64,000 nt of DNA from Aspidapion aeneum (GCA_963576565.1 OY755040.1:88837002-88901001); one strand, 5' to 3'; positions 1 to 11,913 are shown, counted from the first letter of the stretch. Numbers and translations are program-made. The notes: generated by a model not told the origin, from the letters alone.

Positions 1-651
1 AGTATGCGGAAAACAAAGACTTTTCTCTGTCTGTGTTTCTTGTCAACTATACTTGATATTGTATTAAAGTGGCACCGCGTCATCAAAACTGTGATGGGCG
101 GGAAGGGAGTAAAGGGGTACATACAGTGGCCCGCACTTCCTGTAATTTTTTTGTTGGTATTGATTCCCAAGACGAGGCACTGCACTAATTAGTCATTAGC
201 TAACTATTTTACTTGCTTTTTATTTATGTCTTCTACTAAACGATTTTATTAGAAAGGAACATATATACTCTTGTCTGATTGTTACGAACATATTGATTTA
301 GCTGGGCTATGACGTTTTCTATTCGTTGTTGTTTTGACTGTTTTAATGTCAAACAAATTTGGACCAACTTTTTACAAAACAAAATACCGTTTTTGCAACT
401 AAATCAATATTTGGGCACATTTTAATATAATTTTGGATTCTCTTTTATGTTTCGGATCTTTATTTGTTAGGTAAGTATCTATTTTATATCTCCCATAAAA
501 GGTCTCGGAGTTTTAATATAGACATATAAAGCGGCACACTGCTGGTACAAAGTGAAACAACAATTTTTTGAGGCTTTTTTACATAGATTTTGCCGCAAAA
601 CTTGTGTTACCATAGCTATGACGCGGTACCACTTATATACATCCTTAACTA

Positions 652-1315
652 TAAATACGTGCTTTTAATTTATAAGAAATATAAACAAACATGTTGCCAT
701 GACGCCATGTTCAGGGGTTGTCTAGCCCGTAAAAACCTTTATTTTTAGAGGAAGGTAGTTGTAGAAAAACATGTTTTTAAAATGTTCCTCTTGCTATGCA
801 GACAGCTTTAGGTATACCTATATACGACATAATTATATCATCAATATCAATCAATCAATCAAGCGAGTATATAAGTAGGGGGTAATATGGTTATTATCCC
901 GACCCCCAGAAAAAATATGCACTTCTAGCTAATTAATAAAGGGATAACCGGTCAAGTACCCCCACCTAAAAGAGAAGTTAATACACAAATAGTTTTATAG
1001 TCAACTATTACCCCCCCGCCCCCCCCCCCCCGAACCGAACCGAACCGAACCCCCCCCTAGATTTTTGCTCAGAAACACGCTTGCAATCATTCAATCATAA
1101 ATCATCATCAATCGGTCCCTCTTTGCGGAAAACAGCCTTTTCTCTACACGCTTCTTGTCAACTAAGTACGTACTTTGAATTTATAAGAAATATTAACACG
1201 CATGTTGTCATGACGCCATTTCAGAGGTTGTCTAGCGTGTAAATTCCTTTATTTTTAGAGGTAGGTAGTTGTAGAAAAACATGTTTTTAAAATATTACTT
1301 TTGCTATGCTATCAA
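652..1315. repeat. Diverged direct repeat pair in AT-rich DNA
   Basis: A segment at about 652-800 recurs in the same orientation at about 1163-1315. Shared landmarks are 'atttataagaaatat', 'catgacgccat', 'ggttgtctagc' and 'tagttgtagaaaaacatg'. A shorter pair sits at 7-50 and 1126-1160 (shared 'gcggaaaaca' and 'cttcttgtcaacta'). The two pairs are not collinear, so this is not one simple duplication. I see no coding potential in 1-1410. Confidence 0.6.
1011..1058. repeat. C-rich tract with (CGAAC)n
   Basis: A run of C interrupted by one G (1011-1031) is followed by four CGAAC units and another C run. It is low-complexity DNA. The minus strand is G-rich and could form a quadruplex. A related (GGTTC)n stretch occurs at 20309-20327. 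Confidence 0.7.
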
Positions 1316-1410
1316 TCAATTTGCATATAAAGGAACAGGGCTTTTTTTGTTACCGCTATTCTCAGAATAATATTCAATGTCCCCAGGTTCCTATACTTCG
1401 ATCCACTGTG

Positions 1411-3688
1411 CACCGCCCGCTTTTTTTTGGACACCGTAATAAAAACCGTATTATAAACCTGGGGCCTACAGTGTTTACTTTTAATCCCGCGGCGTGTATG
1501 TTCATTTTAATTTGCTAAGTAACTAAAGGGGACTTTATTGCCATGGTTTAACAAACGTAGAAAAATAATATTTATTTCAAAACAAAATAAATCGGTTTAG
1601 TCAAGAAAATTTCAAAACAAATTTCTTAAAGGTGGACCAAACAAGGGACCCAAGAATAAAGCCTATTTCTACTTTGAGATGGACATTGAAAAGGCCGCCG
1701 AAGAGGCCATATCTAAAGAAAGCAGCTTTCAGAGTAACAAAAATGATGCAATAAACAGAATGTCGAAAATTTCACCCACGAAAACGTATTCCTGGTTTAC
1801 ATCCTGGAGAAGTCTAGAAAGTTAAATGCATCGTTTCTATGGAGGCAAGCAAGCAAGCTTGAAGGAACAGAATAAATATTATCGTATATCTTGATTGCTT
1901 TTTGTTTTCTGTATTAGTTAAATAAAATGATCCAAAAAACCGATAGTTTGCGTTATTAGTTTTAAGGAAATTACTTTTAATAACTGGGAATAAAAATACT
2001 ACCTTAGTCCCTGGGATTAAACATACACATTTATTCCCGAAGGTCCATAAAGAAATTTACATAGAAAATCCAACAACAGTTTTCTATATTTTGTAATATA
2101 TATAAAACCAGTCATCTATATTTTTGGTTTTTTTTTGCGCTGTGTGGGTACTAATAAATATTGTTTAATGGAGATGAAGAACGTAATAAATATTAAAATA
2201 ATAAAAAACTTAGTTTTTATATTCGAAATTCTGAAAAAGCATTATTTTAATTGTTTGTTTATTTGGCCAGTCTAAATATATATGTGTGACTTTACAGTCC
2301 TTTACGTAACATTTCTAAATCATTTTATTTTTTTGAACATAAAAAAAGCTACGCTCCTGACAGTGTCACATTTATTATATAAACAAAAATATTTAGTTGT
2401 CGTGTCGCTACCCAAAGAAGACTGAAGTTTTCGTGATGCAGAGACCCAAGTCGAGAGTAGGGTCACTGCATCCTGAAAGCCTGTCATCTCCAGGGGTAGC
2501 GACACCAAACATAACCTCATTTACAAAAAACGCAAATCTGACACTGTCAGAAGCGTAGCTTTTTTTATGTTCAATAAAATTAAATGGTTTACAAATGTTA
2601 CGTAAAGAACTGTCCGTCACACCCGGTATATAAATTTGACTGTCCAAATAAACAAACCTAAAAAAACGAAGTTTTTATGATTTCAATATTTATTAGGACC
2701 CTGTGTTAGGACCCACACAGCACAAGAAACCAAAAATATAGTCTGCATGTTTTATATATATTCTAAAATATAGAAAACTATTATGTTGGGTTTTGTATCA
2801 TTTAATAAATTTTTTATGCTCTCTAGGGAATAAAAGTGTACGTTTAATCCCTTTTTTCATGGGCTAAGGTAGTATTTCTTGTCCCCAGTGATTAAAAGTA
2901 ATTTCTTTAAAACCATTAAGGCAAAATATTGGTTTTTGGATTATTTTATTTTATCATAATACAAAAACAAAAAGGAATCAAGATATATATACGATAGCGA
3001 TTATTTTGTTGCTTCCAGCTTGTCGTAAGCTTACTGTACTTTGCTGATGACTCGGTTCGTTTCGATTGTTATTGTGTCCTTTGGCATATAATATTGCTTC
3101 CATATAAACGAAGCATTTAACTTTCTAGACTTCTCCAGGATGTAAACCAGGAATACCCTTTCGGTGAAATTTTCGAAATTCTATTTATTGCATCATTTTC
3201 GGTACTGAAAGCTTTCTTTCTTCGGTGGCTTTTTCCATGCCCATCTCAAAGTAAAAATATGCTTTATTCTTTGTTCCATCTTCGAGAAATGTAATTCGAA
3301 CTTTTTCTCGACTAAACTAATTTAGTTTGTTATGAAATAAATAATATTTTTTCCACATTGTTTGTTAGCATCTGACTGACTTTTGTTTAAAGTAATGCCA
3401 TGACAATTATCACTGCCCACTGCTTTTTTATATACTTGACATGCTAAAACTACAGTACGGTAAGTGGTTTTATACCTATTTATTTAGTTTATGATTATTA
3501 TTATTTTTAGTATATAAAAATAAACCTTGGCATTAAAGTCCCTTTTAGTCACTTAGCAAATTATAGCCCTCCTTCCGGTCGGGCATGAAAATTCCCGCCG
3601 TGGGATTAAAAGTAAACACGGTACGCTCCAGGTTTATAATATACCTACTATTATTTTTATTAGTGTTCAAAAAAAAGCGGGCGGCGAA
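1411..3688. repeat. 2.3-kb imperfect inverted repeat (foldback FB1)
   Basis: The left arm (1411 to about 2413) and right arm (about 2495 to 3688) are reverse complements. The outer ends read 'accgcccgcttttttt' and 'aaaaaaagcgggcgg'. Matching inner landmarks are 1801-1829 against 3113-3141 and the innermost 'gtcgctaccc' (2404-2413) against 'gggtagcgacac' (2495-2506). The right arm has about 160 extra bases at 3370-3530. Both arms carry a short protein-like stretch near 1660-1750 and 3190-3290 (reads like KNKAYFYFEM). The loop near 2460-2500 contains the module 'gggtcactgcatcctg' also found at 22,350 and 24,251. No transposase is encoded. It could be two head-to-head copies of one element or a foldback transposon. 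Confidence 0.75.
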
Positions 3689-3844
3689 GAAAAGCTCTAA
3701 AGTACAAAAAGTCGTTCGAAAGTGCAAAAGGTCGAAAATACAAAAGATTGAAAAACAAAAGGTCCAAACAAAGATCAAAAGTAGCTACACTGTAATGATT
3801 CCAAAACAAAGTAGAAGTAAGAGACACCTGCCTGTGATTTAACT

Positions 3845-4762
3845 CCCGTTTCCCATATGCCTCCAAAGTGTGGGGCAGCGGGTGGGATGAAATGCCATTG
3901 TGTGCCTTGGTTTACAATAGCGTTTTGCAATGTTGGTTCTTGGATTGTTTTTCTAACCTCATCTTCAAATTGCTTAGAGGCCCCTACAAAGGTGGTTCCA
4001 TTGTCGCTGTACATATGCGTGCAATGGCCTCTCCTGGCGGTAAATCTTCGAAATGCTGCTAAAAAAGCCTCTGTGCTCATATCACTGACTAGTTCTAAGT
4101 GGATTGCCTTGGTAGCTTGACAGACAAATACCGATATGTATCCTTTGTAGGATTTGTGTCCTCTTCCTTTGGTTGCTCTGACTTGAATAGGTCCAGCGTA
4201 ATCTACTCCTGAATTGCTAAATGGTGGTGTTGGATTTACTCTTGATTTTGGAAGTTGTCCCATTAACTGTTCGGCGGTTTTTGCCTTGTGTCGGACACAA
4301 ATAATGCAATTTTTTAAAAGGGTCTTGACAGCTCTTTTGCCATTTATTATCCAGAATTGGTTTCTAATGTATGATAAAGTTGCTTGGTTGCCGCCATGAA
4401 GGGTTTTCTTGTGGGCGTCTCTTATAATTAGTTTAGACAGGTAGCTGTGGTATGGAAGAATCACTGGGTGTTTTTGTTCGTATGATAGGCTGGAGTTTTG
4501 TAGTCTTCCTCCAACTCGAATGAGGCCGTGGCTATCTAGGTATGGATTTAGGCTTTTGAGCTTGCTTGTTTTTTCAATCGTATTGTTTTTCTGCAAGGAA
4601 TTGTATTCTTCTGCAAATTCTTGGTTTTGTACAATTTTGGTGATTCTGAAGAAGGTCTCCTGAATTTCTTCGACGGAGAGGATAATATTTTCTTGACGTT
4701 TGATGAACCTCCTGCAATAGGATAGTACTCGAAGCATTCGTGTGAGGTCTGAGAAACGTTCC
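3845..4762 (-). pseudogene. BEL2 integrase fragment
   Basis: This minus-strand frame encodes a BEL/Pao integrase: an H2C2 zinc-binding segment (LHGGNQATLSYIRNQFW and a CIICVRHKA pair), then the rve core with the DYAGP aspartate, SDNGTTF aspartate and GIWETG glutamate. After the glutamate the frame runs into unrelated sequence (below about 3845), so the C-terminal DUF5641-like domain and 3' LTR are missing. Upstream it is cut at 4762 by BEL1, and the five bases GTTCC at 4758-4762 are repeated after BEL1. The open frame seems to start at 4737, but the homology clearly continues to the junction, so that methionine is not a real start. It cannot be functional alone. Confidence 0.88.
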
Positions 4763-5470
4763 TGGGGCTCCCTGGTGGTCCAGAAAGGAGATTTGTCTGG
4801 AATTTAACGGTGTCAGGCGTGGACTGTAATTTTGAGGGAATAAGGTCATAGGCTAAGCTGGTACAAGGGATTCTGAAATGGTCTAGTTTACCTTCTAGGT
4901 TAGTGTAGCAATAAACAAATGTATGTAAGGTAAAAATAATGCATTTTCACTTACCATTTTTGTACAGGAAGTGGAACTCATGGGAGGACGCGCTGTTAAA
5001 CCGTGTTTTTGCACCCCACATGCCTGTGGTAGGAGAGTCGCTAACACGCGTGTATTATCGTTCGAAGGCGAAACGGTTCTCTCTGTTGCGGCAGCAGGTA
5101 TCGCTGCTGCGTTCATTCTCCCACATGGCGCCCAGTGGCGTCGTTAATCCATAGGCGTAGAAGAAAAGGAATAAGTAGGAAGGAATGAGATTACGAAGGT
5201 CCATATTAAAGGAACTAGGAACCTTAGTAATTCAAAATGCATTTTATGTAAAGTAAATTAATTATAGCAAATTGTAATATTTGCCTTTAAAACCGCGGGA
5301 GTTTCAAATGCAAATAACCCAGTAATTTTAAGTACTTAATTAGTTAATTAATACTAAATAAACAAAAAATAGAAAATGCTCTAGTGAATCACCAAATAGC
5401 CTAATTCGAACCAATTTGGTAAATTATAGTAAAAAGAACATATTTACAAAAAGGAAGGCGGGACGAACCA
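4763..5470 (-). repeat. BEL1 3' LTR
   Basis: This is the downstream LTR of BEL1 in its transcriptional direction. It is bounded by the polypurine tract on the inner side and the GTTCC target duplication on the outer side. Two short open frames of about 70 codons run in opposite directions through its middle and are identical in the other LTR. I treat them as chance. Confidence 0.95.
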
Positions 5471-5484
5471 TTTCCCACCCCCCT
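5471..5484 (-). promoter_or_regulatory. BEL1 polypurine tract
   Basis: On the minus strand the sequence just upstream of the 3' LTR is AGGGGGGTGGGAAA, an all-purine run in the position where plus-strand DNA priming occurs in LTR retrotransposons. Confidence 0.85.
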
Positions 5485-5512
5485 GAGAATGCCCAGGGGC
5501 ATTTCAGAGAGT

Positions 5513-8500
5513 TTAATTTGTAGGCAGGGCGCATAGTTTTACCAAAGGCCGTTTGTAGGTACCTTTAGTAGTCTTTACAATAGCAACCCGTGGAACATTA
5601 TCAGAACCTTTAATAAGGTCTTCAATGCGGCCTAGGGGCCAATCCAATGGAGTGGAATTTTCATCTTTGATCAGTACCATAGTACCAATATCAATGGAAG
5701 CAAGAGGTTGGTGCCATTTGGCTCGCTGTTGCAAAGTGTGCAAATATTCGCGATGCCAGCGAATCCAAAAATCGCGGTGCATTCTTTGCAACAGTTGCCA
5801 CCTGGACAGCCTGTTTAACGCAATATCGCAGTAGTTTGGATCGGGTATTGTACCTGGAGGCCTCAAATTTAAAAAATTATTAGGAGTCAAGACCGCCAGA
5901 TCAGTAGGATCGGTGCTTAAGGCACATAAAGGACGTGAGTTCATTATGGCTTCAACTTGGGTTAAAACCGTATTTAATTCCTCATAGGTGAGTATTTGAT
6001 TTCCAACTACCCTGTGAAGATGAGTCTTTAAAGATTTAATGTTTGATTCCCAAATGCCTCCCATGTGGGGAGCAGCAGGTGGGTTAAAAGACCAAACTAT
6101 ACCTTCCCCCTTCACGCAATCAGAAAAAATTTGTCGCAAGTATTTTTCAGAGGCCACGAAGTTGGTCCCGCAGTCTGAAGAGATCTTTGAGCATAGTCCT
6201 CTTCTAGCTATGAAGCGGCGCAGAGCAGCCAGAAAGGCTTCTGATGTCATATCAGAGACTAACTCTAAATGCACGGCTTTAACAGCGCAACAGATAAATA
6301 AACAGACATATGCTTTCATGGTTTTTGCACCTCTGGTCCGACCAAGAGTAATCGTGAACGGACCACAAAAATCTATACCTACATTTTCGAACACCTTTGC
6401 TTCGGAAACTCTAAATTTCGGTAGGTTACCCATAGGGGGTTGAAGGGAGTTAGGTTTAGTTTTCCAGCAAGTATGGCAAGAACTTAAAACTTTTCTCACT
6501 ACCTTTTTAGCAGACAATACCCAGAAGTTTTGCATTAGTAAAAAAGTTGTGGTCTGTATACCACAATGAAGATTGCTGCGATGCAAATCTAAAATCAGTA
6601 ATTCAGTGAATTTTGCACTAGAAGGCAAAAGAATTGGAAATTTTTTATCGTATGATAAATTTGAATGGCATAAACGGCCTCCAACACGAAGCAAATCGTA
6701 GCTTTCATTATGCAAAAATGGACATAATTTTTGAAAAGCTTTTGGAAGCTGTTTCTTATCTTTTAGTAATTCAATTTCTTTTTGGAAAGAAAAAGATTGT
6801 ACGCATTTCGAAATAAAAAGTAAGCTTTTGTAGTAATCCTGATTTGTAAGGTAATCAGTAGCAAAATTGTATGAGGGATTTTTAAACTTTTGTAACCCTC
6901 GCAAAAAGTAAGCAACTATTCTCTTAATTTTAAAAAGAGAACTGTATTTTTCAAACAAGTTGTTTACATAATATTCAACTGTTTGTTCGCAAGTAAAAAC
7001 GTTAAAAATATTTTTTCGCTGTTCTTCCAAAACTGCATTCCCATCGTAAGTAACTGTCATAAAATCCCAAGTATTTGTAGGTTGGTTTAGAAAAGAAGGC
7101 CCTTCTAACCAAAAATAAAATCTTTGTAAATCAGAGGGATACATTTCCCTAGTACCGCAGTCAGCAGGATTTTGTTCAGTAGGAACATAATGCCAAAACT
7201 CAGGGCTAATTCTTCCTTGTATATAGGCAGTTCTATTCGAAACAAATGTTTTAAATTTGTGAGGAGATCCCTGAATCCAAGATAAGGTCACTGTGCTATC
7301 AGTAAAAGCAAGAATTTTATCAAATTTAATTTTTTCCGAGAACGTTTCTAGTAAAAAATCCATTAATTTAGCCAACAAAACAGCTCCTAAAAGCTCTAGT
7401 CTTGGTAAAGTTAGTTTACGACGCAACGGTGCGACTCTAGATTTACTACAAACAAAAAAAACTTTAATGTTTCCATCAGAATAAAAAATTCGAATATAAG
7501 CGACAGCACAATAGGCCCGTTCTGAACTATCGCAAAATCCTACTAGCTGGATTTGACTAGCATTAGGCAAAATTATTTGACGAGGAATTTTAACAGAATG
7601 CAAAAACTTTAATTCATTTTTAAATTTTTCCCATTTAAAAACAATTTCCGGACTGACAGGGTCGTCCCAGTTTAAGTCTTCTGCCCAGCAGTATTGAACA
7701 ATTAATTTTAAAATTAAAACTATTGGCGCCAAAAAAGACAGAGGGTCGTAAATGCGGGCCAAATTACTTAAAATTGTTCTTTTAGTGCATGTTTGGAGAG
7801 AACAGTCGAAAGTATAAAAAAATTCATCAGTATGAGGGTTCCAATTTAAACCGAGAATTTTCAAAGTTGAATTTTCAGCATCTAAATCGAGAGAAAGAGC
7901 CTTCATCGAAATGTGTGACTCAGGAAGATCGGATAGTAACTCGGGACAATTGCTCGCCCATTTACGCAATTCGAATCCACCTCGGCTAAGTAGCTCGATT
8001 AATTGATTTTTCATCTCAGTGGCCTTAAAAAAGTCATCACTTCCCGAAATCACATCATCGACAAAAACTGCCTCCTCAATGATTTTTGAGGCAAGAGGAA
8101 GGTCCTCATGCTCTCTAGCAAGTTGCAGCAAAGTTCTGATAGCCAAAAAGGGGCTACAAGAGACCCCGAATAAAACTCTATTTATTTCGAAGTCTTGAAT
8201 AGGCTGGTTAGGATCAAACCTCCAAACTATTCTTTGAAAATTAGTTTGACTAGGGTCAACTAAAATCATCCTGTACATTTGACGGATGTCGCAACAAAAG
8301 CAAAATTTATGCAAACGATAAAGTAATAAAATTTTTTGTAAGTCCCTTTGTAAAGGGGGCCCAGTATAAACAGCGTTGTTGAGCGAGATTTTGCCAGGGG
8401 CGTGCATGCTCGCATCAAAAACCACCCTCAGGGGGGTGCTAGTAGAATCTTTTTTAAACACCGCATGGTGTGCAATATAAAAATGATTTGAAATTTCGGT

Positions 8501-10804
8501 CGGCAAAGGTGCAGAAACCGGTTGCATATGATTATTATCTAAATAATCTTGTAAAACAGAGCTGTAGGCAGCATAAAAATCAGGGTTTTGTAGCAATTTC
8601 TTCTCAAGGGAGAAAAAACGACGTACGGCAATGGATCGAGTGTCGCCAAAATCTGGAGCAGTAACTTTAAATGGTAAAGATACAATATATCTCCCCTCCT
8701 CATTTTTTGAGGTAGTTTTCAAAAAATAATTTTCGCAAAACTCATCTTCGGGGTCAATGGCCTTGACATTAGGTATGTCATCTATTTGCCAAAATCGTTG
8801 TAGATTTTTATCTAAATTGACAAAAGAATCGTTCATTGACGTAGTAAAAAATGTTTTAATTTGATTTGTAGTTGAAGGTGAAAGTGAAAGATTGCCCATT
8901 ATTCCCCAACCAAAAATAGTATTAATGCAGACGGGGTTGTTGGGTCCCGTAGACAAACGACCATCTAGCAAAATGTAAGGGTACACATCGCCGCCCAACA
9001 ATAAATCAATTTTATCGCTTTTATTAAAGCCTGGGTCAGCTAGTGCTAAGTTGGCGAGAAAAGGAAAACTTTTAATCGAAAATGAGGAATGAGGTAAATC
9101 ACTACAAATTTTATCGAGTATTATCGCATCAAAATTAAAAACAAAATTATTATCACGCAAAGAGGATATATTGCAATTAATTCCAGATTTTGCCGAAGTT
9201 GTCATTCGATCTAAGCTTTGTAGAGTCATGGCGATATTAAATTTAGGAAGGCCCAAACTATCAGCACATGACTTAGATATAAATGAAGATTGAGCACCAG
9301 AGTCACAGATGGCGCGCACTGTGTGCCAATTTTGAAAAACATCCTGTATTTGTATTAAAGCGGTACAGAGAAGTACTTCGCGATCATTTAAAGACATACC
9401 AGTAACAATGGTGTTAGTGGTTCTATTAAATTCGGTAGCCACGGGGCTCCTCGGGGGTTGCACTGCAGAAGTAGAGGGGCTACTCGCAGAACTAGGTGTA
9501 GAATTAATAGGAAAAAAATGTAAGAGACTGTGATGAAATTGGCCACAATGTAAACATCTTTTTTCTGATTTGCATTGCTGGGGTAAATTATGCTTTGAGG
9601 CCAAACAGTTGACACACGCTTTATGTTGTTTAACAATCTCAAAACGTTGCTGGGGAGTTTTCGCCAAAAAATTAGGACATCTGTATATTATATGATCGCC
9701 ACTTTTACAGAGAAAACAAAAATTTTGAGGGTTTGGAGTATTATTTAAGCCACTTTGGCCATTTGGAGACTGGGAGGCATTTTTGGAGGCTCTCTGAGTA
9801 TTAGCAAACAAAGCAGATCGATTTTGAAACTTTGCTTGATTTTTCTGACTTGAAATTGACAAATCTTTATTTTTTAAGTAATCTTGAGTTTGTTGTATTT
9901 GTTCCAACGCAATGCAATGGCTAGAAACAAAAGCACGAATTTTATCATAAGAGGGGATCTCATTGGAGCAATAATTTTGCTCAAATGCCTTGCGCGTGGT
10001 TAGGTCCAACCTATCCAAGAGCATTTGTGCCATAATATAATCCCAAAACTCCGTTTTAAAACCCATGACTTTTAAAGCACTTAAGTTTTTCGAAAAACAA
10101 TCAAGCAAATTCCTCAAATTCGTAGCATTCTCTTTAGTAAGAGGAGAGAAGCCTTCAATTGCCTTCCAGTGAAGGTAAGCTTGTAATCGTTTATTTGTAT
10201 ACCTATCCACCAAGGTGTGGTAGGCATTTAAATAATTTTCAGCAAGGATAGGAATGTCAGAAATGACATCCAGGGCAGGGCCCTTTAAATTAGAAAAAAG
10301 CAAATTGAATTTTTCAAAGTTTCCCAGCGACCTATTATTGTGCACGGTAGCATTAAAGGCTTGCAAAAAGGTTGGAAACTCCTTAAATTCCCCTTGAAAA
10401 AGAGGTATTTTTATCCTAGGCAGTAAACCATGCTGGTCTGTGGAGGCACAGGGACTGCCCATGGGATTTATCGTACTGCTCAAAAGCCCTCCATCTTCAA
10501 AGGGTAGTTCGAAAAGTTCGTAAAATATAGTGGAAATCTCGTCACAGCGTTTGCAAAAGTCCATAAACACTTTGTTTTCTACTACTAAGCGATCCTCATC
10601 AGAGGCTACCAACGTCAACAAAGTATTATGGTGCTTTTCAAAATCTTTTTTGATTTTTGACAATGTCCGAAATTTGACTTTAAAGCCGCTGTGATAGGCA
10701 GGGTCATTTTTTGCGAGGGTCGCGGATTCAATGATCAAATTTAGCTGTGAAATCGCACTATAGCGCAAGGCTTTAGCCTTTAAAATTTTATCCGAACTAG
10801 ACAT
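5513..10804 (-). CDS. BEL1 gag-pol polyprotein
   Basis: A single 1763-residue frame encodes the whole polyprotein without stop or frameshift. In order: a gag region with the DUF1759-type segment (about residues 125-290, motif PLFQGEFKEFPTF), zinc knuckles (about 355-425, CFLCKSGDHIIYRC then a second C-rich cluster), an aspartic protease (CDSGAQSS near 500), reverse transcriptase with the catalytic FVDD near residue 916, RNase H (GFCDSS near 1090, TDSTVTLSWIQG), an H2C2 zinc segment (about 1410-1445), the integrase core (GIDFCGP near 1476, SDCGTNF near 1545, GIWESN near 1585) and the DUF5641 tail. The usual length and order for BEL/Pao are preserved. The start is the first methionine after the leader. 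It should encode particle proteins and all replication enzymes and may be active. Confidence 0.95.
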   Translation of the reverse strand: MSSSDKILKAKALRYSAISQLNLIIESATLAKNDPAYHSGFKVKFRTLSKIKKDFEKHHNTLLTLVASDEDRLVVENKVFMDFCKRCDEISTIFYELFELPFEDGGLLSSTINPMGSPCASTDQHGLLPRIKIPLFQGEFKEFPTFLQAFNATVHNNRSLGNFEKFNLLFSNLKGPALDVISDIPILAENYLNAYHTLVDRYTNKRLQAYLHWKAIEGFSPLTKENATNLRNLLDCFSKNLSALKVMGFKTEFWDYIMAQMLLDRLDLTTRKAFEQNYCSNEIPSYDKIRAFVSSHCIALEQIQQTQDYLKNKDLSISSQKNQAKFQNRSALFANTQRASKNASQSPNGQSGLNNTPNPQNFCFLCKSGDHIIYRCPNFLAKTPQQRFEIVKQHKACVNCLASKHNLPQQCKSEKRCLHCGQFHHSLLHFFPINSTPSSASSPSTSAVQPPRSPVATEFNRTTNTIVTGMSLNDREVLLCTALIQIQDVFQNWHTVRAICDSGAQSSFISKSCADSLGLPKFNIAMTLQSLDRMTTSAKSGINCNISSLRDNNFVFNFDAIILDKICSDLPHSSFSIKSFPFLANLALADPGFNKSDKIDLLLGGDVYPYILLDGRLSTGPNNPVCINTIFGWGIMGNLSLSPSTTNQIKTFFTTSMNDSFVNLDKNLQRFWQIDDIPNVKAIDPEDEFCENYFLKTTSKNEEGRYIVSLPFKVTAPDFGDTRSIAVRRFFSLEKKLLQNPDFYAAYSSVLQDYLDNNHMQPVSAPLPTEISNHFYIAHHAVFKKDSTSTPLRVVFDASMHAPGKISLNNAVYTGPPLQRDLQKILLLYRLHKFCFCCDIRQMYRMILVDPSQTNFQRIVWRFDPNQPIQDFEINRVLFGVSCSPFLAIRTLLQLAREHEDLPLASKIIEEAVFVDDVISGSDDFFKATEMKNQLIELLSRGGFELRKWASNCPELLSDLPESHISMKALSLDLDAENSTLKILGLNWNPHTDEFFYTFDCSLQTCTKRTILSNLARIYDPLSFLAPIVLILKLIVQYCWAEDLNWDDPVSPEIVFKWEKFKNELKFLHSVKIPRQIILPNASQIQLVGFCDSSERAYCAVAYIRIFYSDGNIKVFFVCSKSRVAPLRRKLTLPRLELLGAVLLAKLMDFLLETFSEKIKFDKILAFTDSTVTLSWIQGSPHKFKTFVSNRTAYIQGRISPEFWHYVPTEQNPADCGTREMYPSDLQRFYFWLEGPSFLNQPTNTWDFMTVTYDGNAVLEEQRKNIFNVFTCEQTVEYYVNNLFEKYSSLFKIKRIVAYFLRGLQKFKNPSYNFATDYLTNQDYYKSLLFISKCVQSFSFQKEIELLKDKKQLPKAFQKLCPFLHNESYDLLRVGGRLCHSNLSYDKKFPILLPSSAKFTELLILDLHRSNLHCGIQTTTFLLMQNFWVLSAKKVVRKVLSSCHTCWKTKPNSLQPPMGNLPKFRVSEAKVFENVGIDFCGPFTITLGRTRGAKTMKAYVCLFICCAVKAVHLELVSDMTSEAFLAALRRFIARRGLCSKISSDCGTNFVASEKYLRQIFSDCVKGEGIVWSFNPPAAPHMGGIWESNIKSLKTHLHRVVGNQILTYEELNTVLTQVEAIMNSRPLCALSTDPTDLAVLTPNNFLNLRPPGTIPDPNYCDIALNRLSRWQLLQRMHRDFWIRWHREYLHTLQQRAKWHQPLASIDIGTMVLIKDENSTPLDWPLGRIEDLIKGSDNVPRVAIVKTTKGTYKRPLVKLCALPTN

Positions 10805-11891
10805 GATTTAAAAAAAAATCCAAAAAATAATTGACAAAAATTAGGTAAACTGAAAAAAAAATCAAAATTTGGACACCCTGTATAAATATTAATGTCCTAC
10901 GTTTAATTACAATAATCAAACTATAAGCGCACAAAAGTAAAGAAAATACCCGATGCAAACTAATGATAACAAAAAACTTGTGTATAAGTTTTTTTATCTT
11001 CGCCTCGCGAATTCAAATAAGTAGGTACCTACTATGTATTATATTTAAAAATAAATACCTACAAATCAAAAGCATTTAATTTGGTAAAACTATTTATCTG
11101 CCTTTACACGAAAACAAATTCTCAAGTTAAGAATTAAATTTCCTTCAAAATTTATTATGCACGCAAAAAATGGATACAATCATAGCCATTTGCAGACAGA
11201 TATTATAATAGTAAATTAGAAATAGATATATTCATAGCAATTTTTACGCAAAAACGAATATAGTAAAGCATCCGCAATCGGATATAGTCATAGCAATTTG
11301 CAATAAGCAAAAATGAATATGGCAATTTGGAGATTTTTTTCGAGCAAATTGGATATAATTATAGCAATCCACAAATGTGAAGGCACAACGGCTAAAATAA
11401 TAGCACTTTGCAGACACTATTTTAAACTATTTCCAGTGACAAACAAAAAAACACCCAAATTCCATACGGTTTTTTTTTTACAAAAAAGAAACGAAAAAAC
11501 TTGATTTATTCGAAACAAAAAAAAGCATAGTAGTCTACAGATTTTATCTGTGTTTGGTTTTTCGCATGAAAAGGCTAAATTTATTGTTAAAAATATTTAA
11601 TTTTTACACAAAAAAAATCGCAAAATGTATTTTAGAAACCTAGGGGTTTTCTAAAGTAGGCATGTAAGAAAAACAAGGGTTTTTCTTGCATTCGTTTTTA
11701 CACAAAAAAAAAATCGCAAAATGTATTTTAGAAACCTAGGGGTTTTCTAAAGTAGGCATGTAAGAAAAACAAGGGTTTTTCTTGCATTTGAAACCAGTAA
11801 AAAAGGCATTTAGGAAAAACAAGGGTTTTTCTTGCATTTGAAACCAGTAAAAAAAAAACTAACCTAAAAAGGCAAAAAAACGATTCCAGAA
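10805..11891 (-). repeat. BEL1 untranslated leader with tandem repeats
   Basis: About 1.1 kb separates the primer site from the gag start. Region 11160-11430 has degenerate repeats built on 'atagcaatttgca' and 'aatgaatat'. Region 11605-11850 holds two units containing 'gaaacctaggggttttc' and four copies of 'aaacaagggtttttcttgca', each a small hairpin. I see no open frame of note. Confidence 0.75.
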
Positions 11892-11909
11892 ATCCGGTTC
11901 GAAGGACCA
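11892..11909 (-). promoter_or_regulatory. BEL1 primer-binding site (tRNA-Tyr-like)
   Basis: Four bases inside the 5' LTR the minus strand reads TGGTCCTTCGAACCGGAT. From memory this complements the 3' end of insect tRNA-Tyr with one mismatch. BEL4 carries the version without the mismatch. Confidence 0.75.
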
Positions 11910-11913
11910 AAAA

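Noticed and set aside
3545..3842. Small basic protein frames on both strands at the edge of FB1
   Set aside because: They span the FB1 border and low-complexity AAAG-rich sequence and have no homologous look.
4895..5154. Opposed open frames of about 70 codons in both BEL1 LTRs
   Set aside because: They overlap on opposite strands, have no known motif and are identical only because the LTRs are identical.
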